This document shows positions 50,142 to 58,715 of a stretch of DNA of 64,000 nt, piece after piece (position 1 is the first letter of the stretch; the number at the start of each line of letters is the position of its first letter). The notes beneath the pieces are model-generated. The model had not been told where the DNA came from, ran no database searches, and saw nothing but the letters and a program-made list of their open reading frames with translations. Made by a program: the position numbers and the translations under genes. The DNA is from Paraburkholderia sp. C35 (GTDB lineage Bacteria; Pseudomonadota; Gammaproteobacteria; Burkholderiales; Burkholderiaceae), in the NCBI RefSeq assembly GCF_003121405.1, contig NZ_QBUY01000041.1, forward strand, positions 1 to 64,000, read 5' to 3'.

Positions 50142-50472
50142 GAGCATCCTCCAGCGAAACAGCTACGGGCGGCAGATCGCGCGCGCCTTCCTGCGAATGG
50201 ATACGCATGCCGTCGCGTACCGTCACCATGCAGCTTTGGCGGCTCGGCACACCGTCGATCTCGACGAGACACTCGAAGCACGCGCCCATCATGCAGAACG
50301 GCGCACGTGGCGCACCGGAAACAGGCGTCGCGCGAAAGCGCGCAATGCCGGCAGCGAGCAGCGCCGCCGCCACCGACCGGCCGCCCGGCACACGCAGCGG
50401 CTGATCGTTGAACCAGATATCGACGGGCGCATCGGCGCCCGGCAGAGCCTTGAAGAGCGGTGTGGAAGTCAT
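50131..50472 (-). CDS. Small [2Fe-2S] ferredoxin-like subunit (HcnA/OoxC-like)
   Basis: A 113-residue plant-type [2Fe-2S] protein. Cluster cysteines are seen as C-x4-C-x2-C in CMMGACFEC, and the fourth in RQSCMVTV. It forms the gamma subunit of three-component amine/opine dehydrogenases, with the FAD/BFD protein and a DAO-type protein. The ATG at 50472 gives MTSTPLFKALPGADAPVDI; the frame is open further upstream into the second DAO gene, which is not used. Confidence 0.88.
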   Translation of the reverse strand: MTSTPLFKALPGADAPVDIWFNDQPLRVPGGRSVAAALLAAGIARFRATPVSGAPRAPFCMMGACFECLVEIDGVPSRQSCMVTVRDGMRIHSQEGARDLPPVAVSLEDAHAR

Positions 50473-50479
50473 GTCGGAA

Positions 50480-51628
50480 TCAGTGAGCGGGAATGAGAAC
50501 AGGGGATTCGAGAAAGCGCGTGCCCGACATCGCGGGAAGCTCATCGGGCATTGCGCCGCCCGCAATCCACGGCGCAATGCGCAGCGCGTGCGCGGCGGCC
50601 AGCGTCACGCCGCTATGGCAGGTCACGACGAATGCGCCCGGATAGCGCGTGGATTCGTCGTAGATGGGAAAACCATCCGGGCTGTAGACGCGCAGCGCTG
50701 CCCACGTGCGCACCAGCCGTACGTTCTTCAGGAACGGAAACGCCCGCACGCCGCGCCGCGCAATGTCGGACAGCACGGGCGTGGTGGTGAAATCGTTGAG
50801 GCCGACTTCTTCCATCGAATCGCCGAACTGCAGCGTGCCTTCGTCGGTCTGGCGGACGTTGAGTGTCGGGTAATGCAGGAACGGCGCGACGCGTTCGCTG
50901 ATCAGCACCTGGCCGCGGTTCGGCGCAACGGGTGCATGCAGCCCGACATGCGGCGCGAGCATGCGATTGCCGAGACCCGCCGCGAGCACCACGCGTGCCG
51001 CGCGATACACGCCGCGTTTGCCTTGCACCGCGAAGCCGCCGTTTTCCGGCGTGATACGCACCGCTTCTTCGTTGTTCACGAGCGTCACGCCGCGCCGTTG
51101 CATGCCTGTATGCAGCGCACGCAGCAGCTTGAGCGGATTGACGTGGCCATCCATCGGCGTGTAGCTCGCGCCGATCACGTCCGGGCCGACCTGCGGAATA
51201 CGGTCGCGCACTTCACGCGCATCGAGCAGTTGATACGGATAGTCGCCGAGCTCACGTTGCAGCGCGCCGAGCCGTTTCGCGCGTTCGGCGATTTCGTCTT
51301 CGGAGAAGAAGAACTGGAAGCCGCCCGGCTGACGCAGCGCGACGTCGATGCCAGTCTGATCGAACAGCGTTTCGGCCAGCATCGGCCAGCGCGACGCCGA
51401 ACTGCGCGACCAGCGCGCATACGGCGACAAGCCATAGCCTTTGCCCTGAATCCATACGAGGCCGAAGTTGCCGCGTGAAGCGCGAAACGCGCCGTCGTCC
51501 TGGTCGAGCACGGTCACGTTCGCACCTTCGCGCGCGAGTCCCCACGCAACAGCGGAACCGACCAGTCCACCGCCCAGCACGAGCACGTCGGCGCTGGCGT
51601 TAATGCTGGCGGAAGCGTTGTGAATCAT
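50480..51628 (-). CDS. DAO-type FAD-dependent oxidoreductase (copy 2)
   Basis: A 382-residue flavoprotein of the D-amino-acid-oxidase fold, with VLVLGGGLVGSAVAWGLARE at the N-terminus and RTWAALRVYSPDGFPIYDE plus CHSGVTLAAAHALRIAPW at the C-terminus. It is clearly diverged from the DAO gene at 47537-48718. The operon therefore encodes two alternative beta subunits around one alpha and one ferredoxin subunit. The ATG at 51628 overlaps the permease stop by four bases. The ferredoxin gene starts seven bases after its stop. Confidence 0.88.
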   Translation of the reverse strand: MIHNASASINASADVLVLGGGLVGSAVAWGLAREGANVTVLDQDDGAFRASRGNFGLVWIQGKGYGLSPYARWSRSSASRWPMLAETLFDQTGIDVALRQPGGFQFFFSEDEIAERAKRLGALQRELGDYPYQLLDAREVRDRIPQVGPDVIGASYTPMDGHVNPLKLLRALHTGMQRRGVTLVNNEEAVRITPENGGFAVQGKRGVYRAARVVLAAGLGNRMLAPHVGLHAPVAPNRGQVLISERVAPFLHYPTLNVRQTDEGTLQFGDSMEEVGLNDFTTTPVLSDIARRGVRAFPFLKNVRLVRTWAALRVYSPDGFPIYDESTRYPGAFVVTCHSGVTLAAAHALRIAPWIAGGAMPDELPAMSGTRFLESPVLIPAH

Positions 51629-52422
51629 CGGGCTTCTCCAATCAGAATGCGGTCCAGTCCGACCATGCGGTCGAGCAGCACCATCAGCAGAACCGTGCCG
51701 ACGATCAGCACCGCCGACACCGACGCGACGAGGGGATCGATGGTCTGCGCGATCTGGTTGTACATGGCGACGGGCAGCGTAGTCGTGCCGGGCGTCGCGA
51801 CGAAAATGGTCATCGTGAGTTCGTCGAAGCTCTGGATGAACGACAGCACCCAGCCGCCCGCGACGCCTGTGCGGATCATCGGCAGCACGACGCGGCGGAA
51901 CGCGGTGAAACGGCTCGCGCCGCACGACAGCGCCGCGCGTTCGGCATCACGATCGAGCCCGACCGCCGACGACAACGCCAGCCGCAGCGCGTACGGCAAC
52001 ACGATGATCACGTGCGTCGCGACCAGCGCCCAGAACGAGCCGCTCAGCTGCAGCAGCGACAGGAAGCGCAGAAACGCGATGCCGAGCACGACGGCGGGAA
52101 TCATCATCGGCGAGAGGAAGAAGCTCACCAGCGCGCCTCGGCCGACAAAGCGATAACGCGCGATCGCCAGCGCAGCGGGCACGGCGAGCGCAACGCCGAT
52201 GGTCGCCGCCGCGAACGCGAGCCGCACGGAAAGCCAGAACGCCGACACGATGTCGCCGTTGTCCAGAATCGCGCGAAACCAGCGCAGCGAGGCGCCGTCG
52301 AAGGGCATCGAGATAAAGCCCTTGTCGGTGAACGCGACCAGCATTACGACGACCAGCGGCGCGAGGATGAAAGTGAGGAACAGTGCGTTGAACAGCAGGC
52401 CCCAGAATCCGTTCTGTTTCAT
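51625..52422 (-). CDS. ABC transporter permease (PotC-like)
   Basis: A 265-residue inner-membrane permease with six helices. The EAA loop that docks the ATPase is visible as AALSCGASRFTAFRRVVLPM. It belongs to the spermidine/putrescine-iron type importers that carry two separate permeases. It is four bases from the partner permease gene and is coupled by ATGA to the following oxidase gene, tying uptake directly to oxidation. Confidence 0.93.
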   Translation of the reverse strand: MKQNGFWGLLFNALFLTFILAPLVVVMLVAFTDKGFISMPFDGASLRWFRAILDNGDIVSAFWLSVRLAFAAATIGVALAVPAALAIARYRFVGRGALVSFFLSPMMIPAVVLGIAFLRFLSLLQLSGSFWALVATHVIIVLPYALRLALSSAVGLDRDAERAALSCGASRFTAFRRVVLPMIRTGVAGGWVLSFIQSFDELTMTIFVATPGTTTLPVAMYNQIAQTIDPLVASVSAVLIVGTVLLMVLLDRMVGLDRILIGEAR

Positions 52423-52426
52423 GGCG

Positions 52427-53299
52427 TCACTCGAAAATGTGCTTGAAACGGCGTTCGGCGAGACGGCTGCAACCCATCACGATCGCGACGTTGGCGATCA
52501 GCAGCAGCACGGCGATGCTCGCGCCGAGCGGCCAGTTGAGCGTGCCGAGAAATTCGTCGTAGGCGGCCGTCGCCACCACTTTCAGGCGGCGCCCGCCGAT
52601 CAGCGCAGGCGTCGCGAATGCCGATGCCGACAACGCGAACACGATGATCGAACCGGACAGCACACCAGGCATGATCTGCGGCAACACCACACGGCGGAAC
52701 ACGCGCAGCGGCGAGCCACCGAGCGACAGTCCTGCCCATTCGACTTGCGGATCGAGCTTTTGCAGCGTCGCCCACACGGACATCACCATGAAAGGCACCA
52801 GCACATGCGTGAGCGCGATGATCATGCCCGTCATCGTGAAGACGAGGCGGATCGGTTCGGACGTGATGTGCAGGGCTTGCAGCGCGTTGTTGAGCACGCC
52901 GTTATTGCCAAGCAGGATCTGCCAGCCGAGCGTGCGCACCACCACGGAAATCAGCAGCGGGCCGAGCACGATCAGCAGACACAGCGATTGCCATGGCCGC
53001 TTCATGCGTGCGAGCACGATCGTTTCAGGTACGCCGAGCAGCACGCTCAAGAAGGTCACGGCGAGTGCGAGGCCCGCTGTGCGCAGAAAGATTTCGCCGT
53101 AGTACGGATCGCTCAGTACTTCGGCGTAGTTTTTCAGCGTGTAGGCGGCTTCGACGCCCGCCACGTCGCTGAACACGCGGAACGATAGAAGCAACGTCAG
53201 CAGAAGCGGCACGAACAGCAGCGCGCCGAACAGCAGCAACGCAGGCGACGACAGCAGCCATGGCGTGGCGCCCGCACGCGTATCGTCAAGCGTTGCCAT
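52427..53299 (-). CDS. ABC transporter permease (PotB-like)
   Basis: A 290-residue permease with six transmembrane helices and the EAA motif AGLSLGGSPLRVFRRVVLPQ. It pairs with the PotC-like permease downstream. The start overlaps the ATPase gene by 14 bases. The first 15 residues are polar (MATLDDTRAGATP), and the hydrophobic region follows directly. Confidence 0.93.
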   Translation of the reverse strand: MATLDDTRAGATPWLLSSPALLLFGALLFVPLLLTLLLSFRVFSDVAGVEAAYTLKNYAEVLSDPYYGEIFLRTAGLALAVTFLSVLLGVPETIVLARMKRPWQSLCLLIVLGPLLISVVVRTLGWQILLGNNGVLNNALQALHITSEPIRLVFTMTGMIIALTHVLVPFMVMSVWATLQKLDPQVEWAGLSLGGSPLRVFRRVVLPQIMPGVLSGSIIVFALSASAFATPALIGGRRLKVVATAAYDEFLGTLNWPLGASIAVLLLIANVAIVMGCSRLAERRFKHIFE

Positions 53300-54356
53300 G
53301 AGCGCTCTCCCGGGTCAGCACGCGCAGATCGTCGTCGGTGAACGAGAGGCCGACTTCGTGGCCTTCGTCAGGCGGCGGCGCGCCGAAATTCGGCTGCGCG
53401 ATGTGCAGCTTGCCGAGTTCCGTCTCGACTTCCAGCAGCCATTGATTGCCGATGAACACGCGGTTCGCCACACGACCGTGCATGCGCGCGTCGCCATTTG
53501 CGAGGCGGACTTTTTCCGGGCGAATGTAGACATGCACGGCGCCTTCGACATCACGGCCTTCGTGCGGCACATGCAGCGTGGTGCCTGCCACATCCACGAC
53601 AGCGCAGCGCGGATTACGCGCGCGCACTTCGCCCGGCAGCGTATTCGTGCGACCGAGGAACGTCGATGCGAACGGCGTGGCAGGGCGCTCGTATGCATCG
53701 AATGGTGTGCTCAGTTGCGCGATGCGCCCTTTGTGCAGCACGGCGATGCGGTCGCTCATCGTCATCGCTTCGACCTGATCGTGCGTAACGAGGATCGTCG
53801 TGATGCCGAGGCGCTTCTGGATCGCGCGCAGTTCGATATGCATTTCCTCGCGCAACTTCGCGTCGAGATTCGACATCGGTTCGTCGAGCAACAGCAGTTC
53901 GGGGCGCATCGCCAGCGCACGTGCAATTGCAACGCGCTGGCGCTGGCCGCCCGACAGTTCCTTCGGATAACGTGCGTCGAGTCCCTTAAGACGTACGAGA
54001 TCGAGCGCTTCGGCCACGCGCACCGCGCGCTCGTCGCGCTTCATGTTGCGCATTTCGAGGCCGAAGCCGACGTTGGCCGCCACCGTCATATGCGGAAACA
54101 GCGCATAGCTCTGGAACACCACGCCCATGCCGCGCTTTTCCGGGCGCACGTTGGTAATGTCGCGGCCACCGAGCGTGATGCTGCCCGCGCTCGGCGTGAC
54201 GAAACCGGCGATCATCTGCAGCGTGGTGGTCTTGCCGCAGCCGGATGGCCCGAGCAGCGACAGGAACTCGCCGCGCTCGACGGACAGGTCGATATGCTCG
54301 ACGGCAGTGAAGTCGCCGTAGCGCTTCGAGATGCCTTGCAAGGTGAGAAAGGTCAT
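53286..54356 (-). CDS. ABC transporter ATP-binding protein (PotA-like)
   Basis: A 356-residue ATPase. Walker A is GPSGCGKTT (near 36-44), the ABC signature is LSGGQRQRVAIARALA, and Walker B is LLLLDEPMSNLD, with the switch histidine in LVTHDQVEAM. A C-terminal TOBE/regulatory domain (about 240-356) is typical of polyamine, iron and opine importers. The ATG at 54356 is chosen; 30 further codons upstream are open but lack a homologous look. The gene overlaps the PotB-like permease by 14 bases. Confidence 0.95.
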   Translation of the reverse strand: MTFLTLQGISKRYGDFTAVEHIDLSVERGEFLSLLGPSGCGKTTTLQMIAGFVTPSAGSITLGGRDITNVRPEKRGMGVVFQSYALFPHMTVAANVGFGLEMRNMKRDERAVRVAEALDLVRLKGLDARYPKELSGGQRQRVAIARALAMRPELLLLDEPMSNLDAKLREEMHIELRAIQKRLGITTILVTHDQVEAMTMSDRIAVLHKGRIAQLSTPFDAYERPATPFASTFLGRTNTLPGEVRARNPRCAVVDVAGTTLHVPHEGRDVEGAVHVYIRPEKVRLANGDARMHGRVANRVFIGNQWLLEVETELGKLHIAQPNFGAPPPDEGHEVGLSFTDDDLRVLTRESAHGNA

Positions 54357-54409
54357 AAGCGTCGGTCCTGTTCGGAGTCGGGCGTAGAGGCTGGGAGCGG
54401 CAGCGCGGC

Positions 54410-55474
54410 TTAGCGTTCGACCGAGCGGTTCCAGCGCTCCGTCCATTCCGTGCGATGCTGGTTGATCGTGGTCCAGTCCATTGCCGTCAGCTTGTTGACC
54501 TGATCGGGACCGTATGGCACGCGCGCCGCGACATCGGGCGTCAGCTTGACGGTTTTGTTGACGGGACCGAGGCCGATGGCTTGTGCCTGCATGGCCTGCA
54601 CTTCAGGGCTAAGCAGATACTGGACGAATTCCTGCGAGAGCTTCGGCTGCGCGTTCTCGGCAAGCGAACAGGCCGCCACCTGCAATGCCACGCCACCTTC
54701 CTTCGGATAGACGAACTTCAGCGGGAAGCCCGTGTTTTGCAGCGCCACCGCGCGGCCACTGCCGTACGGTGCGATGATCACATCGCCGGCCTGCATCAGG
54801 CCGTCCATTTCGCCGGGTGTCGGCGCCCACGACAGCACGTCGGGCGCGACCTGCTTCGTCATCGTGTTGAAGCCAGGATCGATGTTCTTTTCGCCGCCGC
54901 CGTTCATGCGCGCGAGCATCACGAGCGTATGCAGTCCATACGTATTCGTAATGGGCGGCACGCCGAGCTTGCCCTTCAGGCGCTTGTCGGTCAGCACCTG
55001 CCACGAATCGGGCGCGGGCAGGCCGAGTTTCTTGAACGCCTCTTCGTTGTAGCCGATACCCGTCGCCACCATGCCGACGCCGACCGCCGTCGGGCCGAGC
55101 CGTGCGAGCGGATAGAGATCCTTCATCACGGGCGCCTCATCGACCTTCGCGCACAGGCCAAGCTGCATCGCCTGATACATCGGGCCATCGTCCATCACCG
55201 CGACGTTGATCTGCTGGTGGCCTTTTTGCGCCTGGAGCTTGGCGAGGGTGTCGCTCGAATTGCCCGCGACATAGACGATCTTCACGTCATGCGCTTTTTC
55301 AAACGGCGGAATGACTTTCTGCCGATACAGCTGTTCATTCGAGCCACCGACATTCGCGACATATAGCGTCGTTTCAGCATGCGTTTGAAACGCAACCGTC
55401 AGGCTGGTGAGGGCAAGGGCAGAGGAGAGAGCACGGGTCGTAAAACGGCAACGGCGGCGCAGCGTTTCTTGCAT
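54410..55474 (-). CDS. ABC transporter periplasmic substrate-binding protein (PotD/IdiT-like)
   Basis: A 354-residue type II binding protein. The signal peptide ends near residue 33 (ALTSLTVAFQTHA-ET). Family blocks include KVIPPFEKAHDVKIVYV, MVATGIGYNEEAFKKLG and VAPYGSGR-like IIAPYGSGRAV. It should capture a small cationic or opine-like compound in the periplasm and deliver it to the PotB/PotC-like permeases. It is the first gene of the nine-gene operon and divergent from the OccR-like regulator. The ATG at 55474 starts the signal peptide cleanly. Confidence 0.93.
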   Translation of the reverse strand: MQETLRRRCRFTTRALSSALALTSLTVAFQTHAETTLYVANVGGSNEQLYRQKVIPPFEKAHDVKIVYVAGNSSDTLAKLQAQKGHQQINVAVMDDGPMYQAMQLGLCAKVDEAPVMKDLYPLARLGPTAVGVGMVATGIGYNEEAFKKLGLPAPDSWQVLTDKRLKGKLGVPPITNTYGLHTLVMLARMNGGGEKNIDPGFNTMTKQVAPDVLSWAPTPGEMDGLMQAGDVIIAPYGSGRAVALQNTGFPLKFVYPKEGGVALQVAACSLAENAQPKLSQEFVQYLLSPEVQAMQAQAIGLGPVNKTVKLTPDVAARVPYGPDQVNKLTAMDWTTINQHRTEWTERWNRSVER

Positions 55475-55544
55475 GACGACGATCTCCAGACAGTGTGGGA
55501 AGGGACGCTCTGATGGCGTGTCCATGCATCACAGTCTGGTCTGC

Positions 55545-55605
55545 TATGGTTATATCGTCCAATACGAATAAAATACCTATCCATACATGGTTGATATGGG
55601 TTAGA
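55545..55605. promoter_or_regulatory. Divergent LysR-type control region
   Basis: The AT-rich region between the importer operon and its LysR gene. It contains TATC-N11-GATA at about 55578-55596 enclosing CCATACATGG (55581-55590), a dyad of the kind LysR proteins bind. There is a TATAAC-like -10 for the minus strand (55554-55549) and TAAAAT (55569-55574) for the plus strand. Neither has a good -35, consistent with activator-dependent promoters. Confidence 0.4.
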
Positions 55606-55609
55606 GCCG

Positions 55610-56572
55610 ATGAACCTGAAGCATATCGAGGCGTTTCGTGCGGTGATGGTGGCGGGGTCGATGACGGCGGCGGCGAAAGCGCTCTTCACGTCGCAGCCGA
55701 ACGTGAGCCGGTTGATCTCGCAACTCGAACGCGAAACAGGCTTGCTGCTGTTTCAGCGCAGCGGCGTGCGGCTGATTCCGACCAGCGAAGGCACCGCGTT
55801 TTTCCGCGAAGTGGAACGTGCGTATGTGGGCTTGCAGGGGCTGACGAACGCTGCCGCGCAGATCCGCAATCTGGGCAGCGGACGTCTGCGCATTGCGGCG
55901 ATGCCGTCAGCGGGGCTGACGCTGGTGCCACATGCCATCAAGCGTTTTCAGGCGCTGCATCCGGGCGTGACGGTGTCCTTGCACGTGAACACGTCGGGCA
56001 CGGTGAACCATTGGACCGCGTCGCAGTTCTGCGATCTGGGCGTGGCGGTGTACATCAGCGAGGCGTCGAATTGCGATGTCGAGATGCTCTCGAAGGTGGC
56101 CGCTGTGTGCGTGATGCCGGCGTCACACAGGCTGGCATCGAAGGCCGTCATCAAGCCCACCGATCTCGAAGGCGAGTCGTTTATCTCGCTGTGTCATGGC
56201 GACGGCACGCGCGCGCAAATGGACGAGGTGTTCCTGCGTGCAGGCGTCGAACGCAAGCTCGCTATCGAAGGGCAATACACGGCGATCTGCTGCGAACTGG
56301 TGCGTTGCGGCATGGGCGTGACGCTCGCGCATCCCGGTGTGGCGCTGGACTTTGCAGGACCGGACATCGCGATCCGGCCATTCTCGCCGGCCGTGATGTT
56401 CCCGATGTATCTGCTGTTTCCGCCGCATCGGCCGCGTGAGCGGCTGGCGTCGGCGTTTATCGAGGTGCTGCGCGAGGAGCACGACGAAGTGATGGCGAAG
56501 ATGGCGCGGATCGTGCCGGATTCAGCGTCGAAGCCGGCCCGCAAGCGCAGCGCGAAACGCGCCGTGCAATGA
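55610..56572 (+). CDS. LysR-family regulator (OccR/NocR-like)
   Basis: A 320-residue LysR protein. The N-terminus MNLKHIEAFRAVMVAGSMTA and helix-turn-helix FTSQPNVSRLISQLERETG resemble OccR/NocR, the opine-catabolism activators. The effector domain (about 90-300) follows, then a Lys/Arg-rich tail. It is divergent from the ABC/oxidase operon with a 135-base shared promoter region, so it most likely senses the imported substrate or its metabolite. Confidence 0.92.
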   Translation: MNLKHIEAFRAVMVAGSMTAAAKALFTSQPNVSRLISQLERETGLLLFQRSGVRLIPTSEGTAFFREVERAYVGLQGLTNAAAQIRNLGSGRLRIAAMPSAGLTLVPHAIKRFQALHPGVTVSLHVNTSGTVNHWTASQFCDLGVAVYISEASNCDVEMLSKVAAVCVMPASHRLASKAVIKPTDLEGESFISLCHGDGTRAQMDEVFLRAGVERKLAIEGQYTAICCELVRCGMGVTLAHPGVALDFAGPDIAIRPFSPAVMFPMYLLFPPHRPRERLASAFIEVLREEHDEVMAKMARIVPDSASKPARKRSAKRAVQ

Positions 56573-56607
56573 CGTTGCCGCGAACCTGTCGGTGTCTCGC
56601 GGCAACG
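56573..56607. terminator. Hairpin between convergent lysR and ppnP genes
   Basis: CGTTGCCGCGA (56573-56583) and TCGCGGCAACG (56597-56607) form a perfect 11-bp stem with a 13-base loop right after the LysR stop codon and just before the ppnP stop. It lacks T-tracts and could act in both directions. Confidence 0.5.
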
Positions 56608-56621
56608 CGGGGATCAGGCGA

Positions 56622-56945
56622 TCAAAGGTAGCTGCACACGTAATCGAGCGTTTCGATCACGTCGATGTCGAAGCGGCTCTGGCCGGGCACCGAAAACGAT
56701 TCGCCGGCGCTGTACGTGTTCCATTCGTCGCTGCCTTGCAGACGGATGCGGCACTGGCCAGCCTGCACTTCCATCAGTTCGGGCGCGTCGGTGCCGAAGT
56801 TGAGCGTGCCGGGCAGGATCACGCCGAGCGTCTTGCGCGTGCCGTCGGCGAACAGAACGGTGTGCGACACGCACTTGCCGTCGAAATAGACGTTCGCGCG
56901 TTTGACAACGGAAACCTGGTCGAATTGCGGTGCAGCAGCCGTCAT
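56622..56945 (-). CDS. ppnP: Pyrimidine/purine nucleoside phosphorylase PpnP
   Basis: A 107-residue cupin-fold protein of the PpnP (DUF1255) family, which cleaves various nucleosides with phosphate to free base and ribose-1-phosphate. Family blocks are FDQVSVVKRANVYFDGKCVS, LGVILPGTLNFGTDAPELME and AGESFSVPGQSRFDI. The ATG at 56945 is the family start; the frame extends 17 codons upstream without support. The gene is monocistronic and divergent from the MHS transporter. Confidence 0.93.
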   Translation of the reverse strand: MTAAAPQFDQVSVVKRANVYFDGKCVSHTVLFADGTRKTLGVILPGTLNFGTDAPELMEVQAGQCRIRLQGSDEWNTYSAGESFSVPGQSRFDIDVIETLDYVCSYL

Positions 56946-57083
56946 GGCGGTGTTCCTCTGGGTCGTGGTGAAAAGGGCGTCGCCATGCGCGGGCAATGGC
57001 GTGAGCCCGCCATCATACCAATCCCCGCAAGCGTCTCGCGGCTTTGCCGAAGCGGCCTCCGGAACCCGGAGAAACCCTCAGAG

Positions 57084-57121
57084 CGTTCGATCATCGCGCA
57101 GTTGTGCGCGATGATCGAACG
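57084..57121. promoter_or_regulatory. Perfect 17-bp inverted repeat with 4-base loop
   Basis: CGTTCGATCATCGCGCA (57084-57100) is exactly repeated in reverse complement at 57105-57121, separated by GTTG. It lies in the divergent region of ppnP and the MHS transporter gene, about 100 bases before the transporter start. Either an operator for a dimeric regulator or a very stable hairpin. No T-tract follows on either strand. Confidence 0.6.
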
Positions 57122-57178
57122 AAATGTAGCAGTAATCTCTTGTGCATCTGGGGTGCGGGACGCTACTCTGCGGTCCAT

Positions 57179-57202
57179 CTGATGACATTTGAGTGTCGTC
57201 AG
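57179..57202. promoter_or_regulatory. Second inverted repeat in the MHS transporter leader
   Basis: CTGATGACA (57179-57187) and TGTCGTCAG (57194-57202) are complementary except at one position, with a 6-base spacer, 21 bases before the ATG. Its distance to the start suggests a repressor site or leader hairpin. Confidence 0.4.
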
Positions 57203-57223
57203 CCTACAAGCTAGGAGACAACC

Positions 57224-58609
57224 ATGACCGCAGTCACGGCCCACGAACCCGAGGGCAAGCATCAGTCGAAAAAAGCCGCCGCCAGCGGCTGGATTGGATC
57301 GGCACTCGAGTACTACGATTTCTTCATCTACGCGACCGCGTCCGCGTTGATCTTTCCGCAGATTTTCTTCCCCAAGGGCAACGCTACGACAGCCATCGTC
57401 GCGTCGCTGGCAACCTACGGCGTGGGCTATGTGGCGCGGCCAATCGGCGCCTTTGTACTCGGTCACCTCGGCGACACGCATGGCCGCAAGAAAGTGCTGC
57501 TGGCCTGCATGTTCCTGATGGGCTTCTCGACGATCGGCGTTGGCCTGCTGCCCACGTATGAACAGGTTGGCCTGCTGGCACCCGTGCTGCTGGTGCTGCT
57601 GCGCCTGGTTCAGGGCTTCGCGGTGGCAGGCGAAATTTCCGGCGCGAGCTCGATGATTCTGGAGCACGCACCGTTTGGCCGCCGCGGCTTCTACTCCAGC
57701 TTCACGCTGCAAGGCGTGCAGGCCGGGCAGATTCTGGCTGCCGCCGTGTTCCTGCCGCTTGCGCACTACATGCCTGCCGAGCAGTTCAACGTCTGGGGCT
57801 GGCGCATTCCGTTCCTGCTGAGCTTCGTGGTGATCATCGCGGGCTACATCATCCGTCGTAAGGTCGACGAAACGCCCGCGTTCAAGGACGAAGACCAGCG
57901 CTCGGCCGTTGCCCACTCGCCCATCGTCGATGCATTCAAGTACAGCACGCCGAACATGACGCGTGTGGTCTGCATGGCGCTGATGAACGTGATCCCCGTC
58001 GTGGCGACCATCTTCGGCGCGGCCTACGCGGTGCAACCGGCTTACGGCATCGGCTTCGCGAAGGACGTGTATCTGTGGATCCCGGTGGTCGGCAATATCG
58101 TCGCCGTGGTGGTGATTCCGTACGTCGGCAACCTGTCGGACAAGATCGGCCGCAAGCCGCCGATGATCGTCGGTTCGCTGCTGTCCGGCTTGCTGGCGTT
58201 CGCATACCTCTACGCGATCAGCATCCATAGTGTGCCCATCGCGTTCGTGATATCGATCCTGATGTGGGGCATCGTGTATCAAGGCTACAACGCCGTGTTC
58301 CCGAGCTTCTACCCGGAACTGTTCCCGACACGCACCCGCGTCACGGCGATGGCGATTGCCCAGAACATCGGCACGGCGATCACGGCGATGCTGCCCGCAC
58401 TGTTCACGGCTGTAGCGCCGCCGGGAGCCGCGAACATCTGGTTGACGGTCGGCGGCCTCGCTTTCGCGATCACCATCATCGCCGCACTGGCTGCATTCAG
58501 CGCCCGCGAAACGTACCGTGTTCACATGGACGAACTGGGCAAGGCGGATGCGCACCCGGTCGACAAGACCGAGTACGACGCTGCGCGGGCTGCGGCATTC
58601 GCTCACTGA
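57224..58609 (+). CDS. MHS-family MFS transporter (shikimate/metabolite:H+ symporter)
   Basis: A 461-residue, 12-helix metabolite:H+ symporter. The MHS N-terminus is clear (WIGSALEYYDFFIYATASAL), with GHLGDTHGRKKVLL after helix 2 and LRLVQGFAVAGEISGASSM in helix 4. A TAGGAGA site seven bases upstream fits the ATG. The next gene encodes a shikimate-dehydrogenase-like enzyme 106 bases downstream, so shikimate, quinate or a related hydroaromatic acid is the likely cargo. The upstream region holds two strong inverted repeats. Confidence 0.9.
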   Translation: MTAVTAHEPEGKHQSKKAAASGWIGSALEYYDFFIYATASALIFPQIFFPKGNATTAIVASLATYGVGYVARPIGAFVLGHLGDTHGRKKVLLACMFLMGFSTIGVGLLPTYEQVGLLAPVLLVLLRLVQGFAVAGEISGASSMILEHAPFGRRGFYSSFTLQGVQAGQILAAAVFLPLAHYMPAEQFNVWGWRIPFLLSFVVIIAGYIIRRKVDETPAFKDEDQRSAVAHSPIVDAFKYSTPNMTRVVCMALMNVIPVVATIFGAAYAVQPAYGIGFAKDVYLWIPVVGNIVAVVVIPYVGNLSDKIGRKPPMIVGSLLSGLLAFAYLYAISIHSVPIAFVISILMWGIVYQGYNAVFPSFYPELFPTRTRVTAMAIAQNIGTAITAMLPALFTAVAPPGAANIWLTVGGLAFAITIIAALAAFSARETYRVHMDELGKADAHPVDKTEYDAARAAAFAH

Positions 58610-58671
58610 CACAACACTGAAGCAACACCGAAGCACGACTGACACGCATTGCAGCGCATCAAAGCGCACCG

Positions 58672-58690
58672 AGGCCCGCTCCGCGGGCCT
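58672..58690 (+). terminator. Short GC hairpin between transporter and shikimate dehydrogenase genes
   Basis: AGGCCCGC and GCGGGCCT form a perfect 8-bp stem around TCC, 62 bases after the transporter stop and 25 bases before the next ATG. There is no T-tract. It could attenuate read-through or set mRNA segment stability. Confidence 0.4.
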
Positions 58691-58715
58691 GCCAGCCTGA
58701 GAGAGCACTTCGATC

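Noticed and set aside
47537..50472. Annotating the ferredoxin/FAD/DAO trio as hydrogen cyanide synthase hcnABC
   Set aside because: Order and domains match, but the same architecture serves opine and hydroxyproline dehydrogenases. The attached ABC importer, RidA and OccR-like regulator favour substrate catabolism.
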